A stretch of 24,305 bases of DNA from Pedobacter sp. UBA1951. GTDB taxonomy: Bacteria > Bacteroidota > Bacteroidia > Sphingobacteriales > Sphingobacteriaceae. The position numbers and the translations under genes are program-made. Under the pieces are notes generated by a model. It made no database searches. It had not been told where the DNA came from and was given only the letters and a program-made list of their open reading frames with translations. The DNA lies in assembly GCA_002336465.1 (NCBI GenBank), contig DDEP01000169.1, positions 1 through 24,305 on the forward strand, given 5' to 3'. Every line of letters starts with the position of its first letter. The stretch's first letter is position 1. This document shows, piece by piece, positions 1-7,405 of the stretch.

Positions 1-1575
1 GCAACTACAGAAGCAGGCGAGTTCTGGTCTATCTATAAATTAGATGTGGTAGAAATTCCAACGAACAGAGCTTTATTGAGAAAAGACCACCAAGATTATG
101 TTTACCGTACGGTACGTGAAAAATACAATGCTGTTGCAGATGAAATCGTAAAATTGACAGAAGCAGGTCGTCCGGTATTGGTAGGTACCACATCGGTTGA
201 AATATCGGAATTATTGAGCCGTATGTTAAAACTGAGAGGAATTAAACACAATGTATTAAACGCTAAATTGCACCAAAAAGAAGCCGATATCGTTGCAGAA
301 GCTGGTCAAGCGGGTACAGTAACTATTGCTACCAATATGGCGGGTCGTGGTACCGATATTAAGTTAGGTGCAGGTGTAAAAGAAGCTGGAGGTTTGGCCA
401 TCATAGGTACAGAACGTCATGAGTCGCGTCGCGTAGATAGACAGTTGCGTGGTCGTTCAGGTCGTCAGGGAGATCCGGGTACGTCTCAGTTCTTTGTATC
501 GTTAGAAGATAACTTGATGCGTTTATTCGGTTCAGAACGTATTTCTAATATCATGGTAAAAATGGGTATCGAAGAAGGCGAAGTAATTCAGCACTCTATG
601 ATTACCAATTCTATTGAAAGAGCACAGAAAAAAGTAGAAGAGAACAACTTTGGTGTACGTAAGCGTTTGTTAGAGTATGATGATGTAATGAACTCGCAAC
701 GTACCGTAATCTATGCTAAACGTCGTAACGCTTTATTTGGCGATCGTTTAGATGTAGATATGAACAACATGATCTTTGATGTAGTTGAAGATATCGTTAC
801 CGAATATAAAGAAAGTACCAACTACGAAGGCTTTAAACTTGAAGTGATCAAGAATTTCTCGGTTGATACAACCATCAGCGAGCAAGATTTTAACTCAGGA
901 AAAATCCATGATCTTACCGATCGTTTGTTTGAAGAAGTAATGCAGTTTTATATCCGTAAATCTGATGCGGTTATTAACCAAGCAATGCCAGTATTGAGTC
1001 AGGTGTTTGCCGAAAGAGGAGAGATGATAGAGCAAGTGATCGTTCCTTTTACAGACGGTATGCGTCATGTACAGGTTCCGGTTAGCTTGAAGAAAGCAAT
1101 TGAAAATAAAGGTAGAGAAGTAACCAAAGCTTTTGAGAAGACCATTATTTTAGCGCTGATAGACGATAGTTGGAAAGAGCATTTGCGCGAAATGGACGAA
1201 TTGAAGCAATCGGTGCAAAATGCCGTTTATGAGCAGAAAGATCCATTGATCATTTACAAAATGGAAGCCTTTAACTTATTTAAGGGAATGTTGAGCACGG
1301 TAAATAAAGAAGTGGTAAGTTTCTTGTTTAAAGGAGGTATTCCTGTACAAGCTGAACCAGAGAACTTAAGTGAGGCTAGAGCAACACAGCCACAGCCTAA
1401 ACTAAATGCAACTAAGCAAGAATACGGAGATGATTCAGGTTTAGATTTAGTAGGCGATACCCGTGAGCCACAACCAATGCAACCTATCAGAAAAGAAGCA
1501 ACCATTGGTCGTAACGAGCCTTGCCCTTGCGGAAGTGGTAAGAAATATAAAAACTGCCATGGAGCAAATGCATAG
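1..1575 (+). CDS. secA: Preprotein translocase ATPase SecA, C-terminal part (5' truncated by window edge)
   Basis: SecA is the ATPase motor that drives unfolded preproteins through SecYEG at the inner membrane. The frame is open from base 1 (reading ATTEAGEFW...), so the GTG at 46 is internal and the true start lies upstream of the window; 524 residues remain. Visible parts are the second nucleotide-binding (helicase) domain with TNMAGRGTDI at about fragment residues 111-120 and the arginine-rich helicase motif VI at about 136-160 (GTERHESRR...GRSGRQGDPG). Helical scaffold and wing regions follow, then a low-complexity linker. The C-terminal SEC-C zinc motif is complete: C508, C510, C519 and H520 (CxCx8CH). 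The stop is followed 21 bases later by a strong terminator, so secA ends its transcription unit. Bacteroidota SecA is usually about 1100 residues, so roughly half the gene is missing. Confidence 0.98.
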   Translation, partial: ATTEAGEFWSIYKLDVVEIPTNRALLRKDHQDYVYRTVREKYNAVADEIVKLTEAGRPVLVGTTSVEISELLSRMLKLRGIKHNVLNAKLHQKEADIVAEAGQAGTVTIATNMAGRGTDIKLGAGVKEAGGLAIIGTERHESRRVDRQLRGRSGRQGDPGTSQFFVSLEDNLMRLFGSERISNIMVKMGIEEGEVIQHSMITNSIERAQKKVEENNFGVRKRLLEYDDVMNSQRTVIYAKRRNALFGDRLDVDMNNMIFDVVEDIVTEYKESTNYEGFKLEVIKNFSVDTTISEQDFNSGKIHDLTDRLFEEVMQFYIRKSDAVINQAMPVLSQVFAERGEMIEQVIVPFTDGMRHVQVPVSLKKAIENKGREVTKAFEKTIILALIDDSWKEHLREMDELKQSVQNAVYEQKDPLIIYKMEAFNLFKGMLSTVNKEVVSFLFKGGIPVQAEPENLSEARATQPQPKLNATKQEYGDDSGLDLVGDTREPQPMQPIRKEATIGRNEPCPCGSGKKYKNCHGANA

Positions 1576-1596
1576 ATATTGATATCGTATTTTCTG

Positions 1597-1633
1597 AAAA
1601 AGGCTCAAAATCAAAATGATTTTGAGCCTTTTT
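1597..1633 (+). terminator. Intrinsic terminator of secA
   Basis: A perfect 17-bp inverted repeat (arms 1597-1613 and 1617-1633) with a 3-base loop. The arm is A5-GGCTCAAAATCA, so the 3' arm ends in a run of T. It starts 22 bases after the secA stop codon. Being symmetrical with A and T tails, it could work in both directions, although no convergent gene lies beyond it. Confidence 0.9.
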
Positions 1634-1657
1634 ATTTAGAGTTCAAGGTATTTATCA

Positions 1658-1689
1658 TTTGTAATCTATTTTTATTATGCTGATTTTTG
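1658..1689 (+). promoter_or_regulatory. Candidate Bacteroidota promoter of the SPOR / M20 operon
   Basis: TTTG at 1658-1661, then 20 bases, then GATTTTTG at 1682-1689. This matches the known Bacteroidota -33/-7 pattern (TTTG, spacer of about 20, TAnnTTTG) at all but one fixed position. It lies between the secA terminator and the ATG at 1724, which would leave a leader of about 30 bases. Prediction by eye only. Confidence 0.55.
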
Positions 1690-1723
1690 TAAATAATCTG
1701 ATATTTTTCTTTTTGGGTTAAAA

Positions 1724-2179
1724 ATGATGGCATTCAATACTATAAAAGCTTTTACAGTAATCCTCTTGATTTCAATCACACAATATACCTTTGCCCAAAG
1801 CAAGGGCGAAGTTGTTGTAGTGAAAGATCCTTTGGTAGACAGCCTAATTGCCAAAAGAATTGAACTGAACAAGGCCAGACCAACCACCACTAACCCAACA
1901 AATCCTACAATTGTTTCATCAATGGGTTATAGAGTACAGATTTTTTACGGGTCAGACCGGAAACAGGCATTTGGAGAACAGACAAAATTTAAGGCTGAAT
2001 ATCCTAAGCTGAATACTTATATTACTTATAAAGAACCCAATTATTTTTTACGGGTGGGCGATTTCAGGACACGTCTTGAAGCCCAACAATTCCTTAATGA
2101 GTTGAAAAGTGTTTATCCTACTCTTTTTATTTTCAGGGAGAAAATAAATGCCCCTTCGTTAGACGGCAGCGATAATTAA
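1724..2179 (+). CDS. Exported SPOR-domain protein
   Basis: A 151-residue protein. Residues 1-25 form a signal peptide (Met-rich start, hydrophobic stretch TVILLISITQ, end at about TFAQ). A Thr/Pro/Asn-rich linker spans about 50-65, and a single SPOR domain covers about 68-142 (opening GYRVQIFYGS; later YFLRVGDF and LEAQQFLNEL). SPOR domains bind peptidoglycan with denuded glycan strands, typically at division sites. There is no transmembrane anchor after the signal peptide, so it should be a soluble periplasmic protein (inference). A second ATG at 1727 is an equally good start; I kept the first. The gene is separated from the next by only 3 bases and probably heads an operon. Its division role is inferred from the domain, not from context. 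Confidence 0.85.
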   Translation: MMAFNTIKAFTVILLISITQYTFAQSKGEVVVVKDPLVDSLIAKRIELNKARPTTTNPTNPTIVSSMGYRVQIFYGSDRKQAFGEQTKFKAEYPKLNTYITYKEPNYFLRVGDFRTRLEAQQFLNELKSVYPTLFIFREKINAPSLDGSDN

Positions 2180-2182
2180 ATT

Positions 2183-3364
2183 ATGAAAGAAAAAGTACAA
2201 CAGTTAGCCCATGCCATTTTTGAAGAAGTGGTTGCTTACAGGCATCATCTACACGCAAATCCGGAACTTTCTTTTCAGGAGTTTAAAACGTCTGAATTTG
2301 TTAAAACAAAGCTTGCAACTTGGGGTATTCCTTTTACCGAAATGGCCAATACAGGAGTGGTAGGTTTGATCAAGGGTGCTAAACCATCTGATCAAGTAAT
2401 TGCGCTACGGGCAGATATGGATGCACTACCTATTCATGAAACCAATGATAAACCCTATAGGTCAAAAGTAGAAGGCGTAATGCATGCCTGCGGACATGAC
2501 GTGCACACTTCTTCTTTATTGGGTACAGCATACATCCTTAATCAGCTAAAAGAAGAATTTGGAGGTACGATTAAATTGATTTTTCAACCTGCCGAGGAGC
2601 TGCTTCCAGGCGGAGCGAGCATTATGATCAAAGAAGGAGTACTTGAAAACCCAAAACCACATGGTATAATGGGGCAACATGTAATGCCTTTTATTGAAAC
2701 GGGTAAGGTAGGTTTTAGATCGGGTATTTACATGGCATCAACAGATGAACTATATGTAACGGTTACGGGTAAAGGTGGACATGGTGCACAACCTCATTTA
2801 AATATCGATCCGGTGCTGATTACTTCTCATATTATTGTAGCCTTGCAACAGATTGTAAGCCGTCGTTCTGATCCTCGTTTACCGTCTGTGTTATCATTTG
2901 GAAAAGTAACGGCCAATGGAGCCACTAACATTATCCCTAACGAGGTTAAGTTAGAAGGTACTTTTAGAACGCTGAATGAAGACTGGCGCAAAGAAGCCCA
3001 CCAGATTATGAAAAAAATGGCAGAGGGCATAGCAGAAAGCATGGGGGCGCATTGTGATTTTGACATTCATAAAGGTTACCCTTTCTTGATCAATGAAGAG
3101 CAACTAACCGATAATGCCAAAACATTTGCACAAGATTATCTGGGTAAGGACAATGTGATTGATTTAGATATTTGGATGGCTGCTGAAGATTTCGCTTTTT
3201 ATTCGCAAGAAACCAATGCGTGTTTTTATAGATTAGGAACTGGAAATAAAGAAAAGAATACATTAAACTCGGTACATACACCAAATTTTGATGTTGATGA
3301 AGATGCTTTTAAAATATCAACCGGGTTAATGGCTTATATGGCGTTAAAACAAATGGGTAATTAA
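2183..3364 (+). CDS. M20 family metallo-amidohydrolase (N-acyl-amino-acid / hippurate hydrolase type)
   Basis: A 393-residue cytoplasmic protein (no signal peptide) of the M20D peptidase group, which hydrolyses N-acylated amino acids or related amides. The metal-ligand set of the family is visible: C103 and H105 in HACGHD, E138-E139 in PAEE, H166 in GQHVMP and H365 in SVHTPNFD; RADMDALP at 76-83 is the usual preceding motif. The dimerisation (lid) domain is inserted at about residues 187-300. Length is normal. It starts 3 bases after the SPOR gene stop, implying co-transcription and perhaps translational coupling. The substrate cannot be told from sequence; N-acetyl amino acid, hippurate or indole-acetyl amino acid hydrolase names are all used for this group. 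Confidence 0.93.
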   Translation: MKEKVQQLAHAIFEEVVAYRHHLHANPELSFQEFKTSEFVKTKLATWGIPFTEMANTGVVGLIKGAKPSDQVIALRADMDALPIHETNDKPYRSKVEGVMHACGHDVHTSSLLGTAYILNQLKEEFGGTIKLIFQPAEELLPGGASIMIKEGVLENPKPHGIMGQHVMPFIETGKVGFRSGIYMASTDELYVTVTGKGGHGAQPHLNIDPVLITSHIIVALQQIVSRRSDPRLPSVLSFGKVTANGATNIIPNEVKLEGTFRTLNEDWRKEAHQIMKKMAEGIAESMGAHCDFDIHKGYPFLINEEQLTDNAKTFAQDYLGKDNVIDLDIWMAAEDFAFYSQETNACFYRLGTGNKEKNTLNSVHTPNFDVDEDAFKISTGLMAYMALKQMGN

Positions 3365-3392
3365 AGGCACCATATTTGCATAAAGTAAGCAT

Positions 3393-4340
3393 ATGAAAAA
3401 AATAATCGTTTTTGTCTTTATCCTATTCTTCCATTTACAGTACGCGTTCGCTCAACAAATTCCTAGGTTTAATCCCGATACAATAAAAACCATTACGCTC
3501 GACTCGGTGGTGAACATCAAGGCAAAACGTTTGAATATAGAAACGTTTATAGATGCCGTTATCAATGATACCAGCTTCTATCAAGCTTTTCGCAATATGA
3601 AAAAATACACTTTTATTGCCGAGAACAGGATTTATACCTATGATAAAAAGAACAAAGTAGATGGCCGTATTTACCGCAAGATCAAGCATAATAACGATGG
3701 TCCCTATAAAATGGAATACTTAGCTAAAGAAGACTGGGGAAATCTTTATAAGAAAAATGGTAAATATCAGTTATACACGGTAGAAATGTTCGATTACATT
3801 TTTATGAATGCTTACAATACAGATTTTGTTCCTAATGCACCTAAAAGCAATGGTAAAGGCGGCAGCAATGAAAGCTATAAAGATAAATTGAAAACCCTGA
3901 TTTTTAATCCGGGCCGTCCGATAAAAGGAGTGCCGTTTATAGGTAGTAAAACACAGATTTTTACGGCCAATATGCGTCAATACTACGATTATACCTTTTA
4001 CAGTGGTACTTATTTGGATTCCATTCCCGTATATCGTTTTAAAGTATCGGTAAAACCCGATCTAAGCAATTGGACCAAGGGTGGATTGATGATTAAAGAA
4101 CTGGTTACCATTTTTGATAAGCGTAACTTCGAAATTCTGGGCCGTTATGTAGATATGAAGTACAGCAACATGCTTTTTAACTTTGATGTGCAGATGAATA
4201 TAGAGATGAGTTATTTTGGAGAAGAAAAATTGCCAACCAAAATAACCTATCAAGGTAACTGGGATTATCCGTTCAAGAAAGAAGAACGGGCAAGTTTCTT
4301 GATTGTACATAAAGATTACAAGCTGGCTAAATCTAAATAG
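3393..4340 (+). CDS. Secreted protein of unknown function
   Basis: A 315-residue protein with a clear Sec signal peptide (MKK start, hydrophobic core IIVFVFILFF, end near residue 20 at AFAQ) and no later membrane segment. I do not recognise a named family. The mature part is rich in Tyr, Lys and Phe, with many short alternating stretches in the second half suggesting a mostly beta structure, for example around residues 200-290. It could be a lipoprotein-binding or cell-envelope protein of the LolA/LolB-like shape, but that is a guess from composition. No lipobox cysteine is present. It starts 28 bases after the M20 gene and is probably the last gene of that operon. The sequence CATATTTG at 3371-3378 is one base off a -7 element, so a separate promoter is possible. 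Confidence 0.75.
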   Translation: MKKIIVFVFILFFHLQYAFAQQIPRFNPDTIKTITLDSVVNIKAKRLNIETFIDAVINDTSFYQAFRNMKKYTFIAENRIYTYDKKNKVDGRIYRKIKHNNDGPYKMEYLAKEDWGNLYKKNGKYQLYTVEMFDYIFMNAYNTDFVPNAPKSNGKGGSNESYKDKLKTLIFNPGRPIKGVPFIGSKTQIFTANMRQYYDYTFYSGTYLDSIPVYRFKVSVKPDLSNWTKGGLMIKELVTIFDKRNFEILGRYVDMKYSNMLFNFDVQMNIEMSYFGEEKLPTKITYQGNWDYPFKKEERASFLIVHKDYKLAKSK

Positions 4341-4454
4341 GCTTTTCACTTTTCTTTTGTAATTTAGTTTTCAGGTTCTAAGGTAGGGTTGCTGCTTAAG
4401 AGGTAAAACCAATGAAGCATAACCGGTATTAGATAAATAGATCTTAATAAAATA

Positions 4455-6005
4455 ATGAAAACTATAAAATCATTTTTAGCAACAGCATTAGGTGTGGCTT
4501 TTGCCTTTAATTCTTATGCTCAGGTGTTGAACAGCAAGCAGATAGATAGTGTTGTAGAAAAAACATTAACGACTTTTGATGTTCCCGGAATTTCTGTAGC
4601 AGTACTTAAAGACGGTAAATTGATCCATGCCAAAGGTTATGGCGTACGTTCAATCAAGACCAACCTAAAAGCAGATGAAAATACACTTTTTGGTGTAGCA
4701 TCAAACACTAAAGCCATGACAGCAGCACTTTTAGGGATGCTGGTTGATGAAAAGAAAGTTACTTGGGATACTAAAGTAACCGATGTTATCCCTGAATTTA
4801 AGATGCACGATCCCTATGTAACTGCTGAATTTACCATAAGAGATTTGCTAACGCATAGAAGTGGTTTAGGTTTAGGTGCAGGCGATTTAATGATATGGCC
4901 TGATTCTTCAACAGTAACCAAAAGTCAGCTTATTCATAATTTACGTTATTTAAAACCTGTATCGTCTTTTAGAACTAAATATGATTATGATAATCTGCTG
5001 TACATTGTGGCGGGAGAAGTTATTGCCAGAGTGTCTGGTATGAGTTATGATGAATTTCTTGAAAGCAGGATATTTAAGCCATTGAACATGAGCAAGACTG
5101 CGGCCTCATGGTATAGGTTAAAAGATAAATCAAATGTTATAGACGGACACGCACCTTACGAAGGAAAGTTACTGCCTGTAGGTTTAAGCTTTGGCCAGAT
5201 TGCCAATGCAGCAGGAGGCGTTTATTCTAACGTGGTTGATATGAGTAAGTGGGTAAATTGTATGATCAATGGCGGAAAATATGGGGATAATCTAGAAAAA
5301 ACCTTATTCAGTCCGGCGGTTGCACGTGAGCTATGGACACCTCAAACCATTATAGCAGGCGGTAATCCGGCTGCTTTTAGCAGTTACGGATTAGGTTGGT
5401 TCTTAAGTTCATATAACGGGAAATTCCAAGCAACCCATACGGGTGGATTATCGGGTATCGTAACACAGGTAACGATTATCCCTGAACTGAAATTAGGGAT
5501 TATTGTGTTGACCAATCAACAATCAGGAGCTGCATTTAATGCTATTACCAGTTCAATACGCGATGGCTATTTAGGCATTAAGGGAATAGACCGTATAAAA
5601 GCCTATAATGATAACCGATTGAGAAACGAAAAAGAAGCCAAGGAAATTACAGATAAAATCTGGGCAGATATTGCGGCAACCCAGAAAAGCGGAACCAAAA
5701 CAGATTTTACCGGTTACTTAGGAACTTATGCAGATAGTTGGTTTGGCGATGTGATGATTACCAACCTAAATGGTAAGATGCATTTTCAGGCTAAAAATTC
5801 ACCTAAGCTAAGAGGAGATATGACTTATTACAAAGGCAATACGTTTATTGTTAAGTGGTACGACAGAAGCTTAGATGCAGATGCTTTTGTGAACTTTACC
5901 TTGAATAACGAAGGTAAGCCAAGTGGTTTTAAAATTGCGGCTATTTCACCTTTAACCGATTTCAGCTTTGATTTTCAGGATCTTGATTTTCAACTAAAGA
6001 AATAA
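4455..6005 (+). CDS. Secreted serine hydrolase, class-C beta-lactamase / penicillin-binding-protein fold
   Basis: A 516-residue protein with a signal peptide ending near residue 22 (FNSYAQ). The beta-lactamase-related domain (about 27-370) keeps the three active-site motifs: S83-N-T-K86 (SxxK nucleophile and base), Y178-D-N180 (YxN) and H328-T-G330 (the KTG equivalent, as in the esterase, EstB and DD-peptidase group). A separate C-terminal beta-rich domain from about residue 410 resembles the DUF3471 domain often fused to these enzymes. Family members include esterases, D-amino-acid peptidases and a minority of true AmpC beta-lactamases. HTG instead of KTG and the C-terminal domain make an envelope or peptide hydrolase more likely than antibiotic resistance. 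It stands alone with its own terminator downstream. Confidence 0.9.
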   Translation: MKTIKSFLATALGVAFAFNSYAQVLNSKQIDSVVEKTLTTFDVPGISVAVLKDGKLIHAKGYGVRSIKTNLKADENTLFGVASNTKAMTAALLGMLVDEKKVTWDTKVTDVIPEFKMHDPYVTAEFTIRDLLTHRSGLGLGAGDLMIWPDSSTVTKSQLIHNLRYLKPVSSFRTKYDYDNLLYIVAGEVIARVSGMSYDEFLESRIFKPLNMSKTAASWYRLKDKSNVIDGHAPYEGKLLPVGLSFGQIANAAGGVYSNVVDMSKWVNCMINGGKYGDNLEKTLFSPAVARELWTPQTIIAGGNPAAFSSYGLGWFLSSYNGKFQATHTGGLSGIVTQVTIIPELKLGIIVLTNQQSGAAFNAITSSIRDGYLGIKGIDRIKAYNDNRLRNEKEAKEITDKIWADIAATQKSGTKTDFTGYLGTYADSWFGDVMITNLNGKMHFQAKNSPKLRGDMTYYKGNTFIVKWYDRSLDADAFVNFTLNNEGKPSGFKIAAISPLTDFSFDFQDLDFQLKK

Positions 6006-6046
6006 TATGAAATAGGGCGAACCTGCTTGAAATTTTTATAAACGTC

Positions 6047-6072
6047 ACCCTGAACTCGTTTTAGGGTTTTTT
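6047..6072 (+). terminator. Intrinsic terminator of the serine hydrolase gene
   Basis: Stem ACCCTGAA (6047-6054) pairs with TTTTAGGGT (right arm 6060-6067, including one G-T pair) around a short CTCGT loop, followed directly by six T (6067-6072). It begins 42 bases after the stop codon. The sequence resembles the start of dispersed elements beginning CGTCA-CCCTGAAC that I recall from Sphingobacteriaceae intergenic regions; see findings. Confidence 0.65.
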
Positions 6073-6169
6073 ATGAGATGCTCACTTGGAGCGAAGCAGA
6101 AAACTACGCAGTAAAATCAATCCGGCATAACGGTATTTTAAAATCGGAAGTTTAAGAGTTTCTTAGCTT

Positions 6170-6649
6170 TTATTTGTTTATGTAAGGACTAAGCTTATTT
6201 CCTGTATTGGCAAAAGTTATGGCCTCTTTTTTATTCTCTACTTTAAAAGCAGCAGGATGAAATACACTGTGCAAGGCAGCGCTTAAACCTACTATGGCTA
6301 TGGTACCACCAACACCTATTAGTGTGGCTTTGCCGCCATCATCTACTGTTTGGGCTAAACCTACAGCTCCTACGGCTAAAGCACCGGTTATTAAACCATA
6401 ACCTAAATCATTATGATGTTTCAATACCTTGATTTTTACTAGATTTTTGAACAAAGCCTGTTTGATCTGCCCTTGCCTATCTGTAATAAAAATAGCTGTA
6501 TCATTCACATTAGAAAGCTTGCCTTTTATAATTTCATGATTTTTCAGATAAGCTTTAGTAATGAAAACAACCTTTTTCTGGGCCAGAATTGGCAATGAAA
6601 AAGATAAGATAAACACTAAAGCAAAGAATGATTTAAATGGCAATTTCAT
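6170..6649 (-). CDS. Small exported protein of unknown function
   Basis: A 159-residue protein with a signal peptide (FFALVFILSFSLPILAQ, cleavage near residue 23). The next part, about 24-75, is a small beta-like region containing LKNHEIIKGKLSNV and ITDRQGQIKQALF, typical of short Bacteroidota envelope proteins. A Gly/Ala-rich hydrophobic segment, about 82-128, could span or insert in a membrane. I do not recognise a family. It is divergent from the SGNH hydrolase gene. TATCTTTA on the minus strand (6678 to 6671) is one base off a -7 element, 22 bases upstream of the start codon. Confidence 0.7.
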   Translation of the reverse strand: MKLPFKSFFALVFILSFSLPILAQKKVVFITKAYLKNHEIIKGKLSNVNDTAIFITDRQGQIKQALFKNLVKIKVLKHHNDLGYGLITGALAVGAVGLAQTVDDGGKATLIGVGGTIAIVGLSAALHSVFHPAAFKVENKKEAITFANTGNKLSPYINK

Positions 6650-6752
6650 GGGTAAAGCTTAAATTGTAGTTAAAGATAAAAATATTATTACCAATCTTAA
6701 TAAAAAACTAAGTTCGTTACCTTAGTTGAGGTTTTGATGATTCATATTTAAA

Positions 6753-7349
6753 ATGCGTATAGTTTTCTTTGGCGATTCCATTACCCAGCAGGGCATAAGT
6801 AAGATGGGGTACATTACCCTTCTTAAAAACAAGCTTGATTCTCATACAATTGAACTGATTGGTGCAGGGGTAAATGGCAATAAGATTTACGATTTGTTTT
6901 TACGCCTCGAAACCGATGTCCTTGCCAAAAAACCAGATTTAGTTTTGATTTATATCGGTATCAATGATGTATGGCACAAGCAAAGTTCGGGTACGGGTAC
7001 AGATTATTATAAGTTTATTAAATTTTATGAGGCCATTATAGACAAGATACAACGGGCTGGCAGTAAAATGATTTTATGTACACCCACGCTTATAGGCGAG
7101 AATATAAAAGAAGTATCATACGTAAATGAAGAATTAGAACAATATGCTGATGCGGTACGTAATCTTGCAAAGCAAAACCAGTTGTTGTTGTGCGATTTGA
7201 GAAATGCCTTTTTAGATTTTGAGCACAGATACAATCCTGAGTTGAAGAACGAAGGCATATTAACAACCGATGGTGTGCACCTCAACGCAAAGGGTAATGC
7301 TTTGGTTGCAGAAACCATGCTGCCCTTTATCTTAGAACAAACCTTATAA
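6753..7349 (+). CDS. SGNH/GDSL-type hydrolase (esterase or lipase-like)
   Basis: A 198-residue protein without a signal peptide. The four SGNH blocks are present: the nucleophile S9 in FFGDSIT (block I), a Gly around residues 37-42 (GAGVNGN, which also supplies an Asn), N71-D72 in IGINDVWH (block III), and D173-G-V-H176 in DGVHLNAKG (block V), which completes the Ser-Asp-His triad. Length is typical for single-domain cytoplasmic members such as TesA-like or acetylhydrolase-like enzymes. Substrates in this family range from acyl-thioesters to acetylated sugars and cannot be assigned here. No downstream partner: dnaG starts 56 bases later from its own promoter. Confidence 0.9.
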   Translation: MRIVFFGDSITQQGISKMGYITLLKNKLDSHTIELIGAGVNGNKIYDLFLRLETDVLAKKPDLVLIYIGINDVWHKQSSGTGTDYYKFIKFYEAIIDKIQRAGSKMILCTPTLIGENIKEVSYVNEELEQYADAVRNLAKQNQLLLCDLRNAFLDFEHRYNPELKNEGILTTDGVHLNAKGNALVAETMLPFILEQTL

Positions 7350-7390
7350 AAAGGAGTAGCATTCCTGTTAGCTTCTTTTATTTTCTATGT

Positions 7391-7398
7391 TATCTTTG
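7391..7398 (+). promoter_or_regulatory. -7 element (TATCTTTG) of the dnaG operon
   Basis: An exact match to TAnnTTTG only 7 bases before the dnaG ATG at 7406. A poor upstream partner (TTAG at 7368-7371) sits at the expected spacing of 19. If used, the transcript would begin about 2 to 6 bases before the start codon and be leaderless or nearly so. Confidence 0.5.
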
Positions 7399-7405
7399 TA
7401 AACAG

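Noticed and set aside
46..1575. GTG at 46 as the start of a short SecA-like gene.
   Set aside because: The frame is open and SecA-like upstream to base 1 (EAGEFWSIYKLD), so the gene is cut by the window edge.
4455..6005. The beta-lactamase-fold protein as an antibiotic-resistance gene.
   Set aside because: The active site has HTG in place of KTG, and there is a DUF3471-like C-terminal domain; this is the broad serine hydrolase group, so no resistance call is justified.
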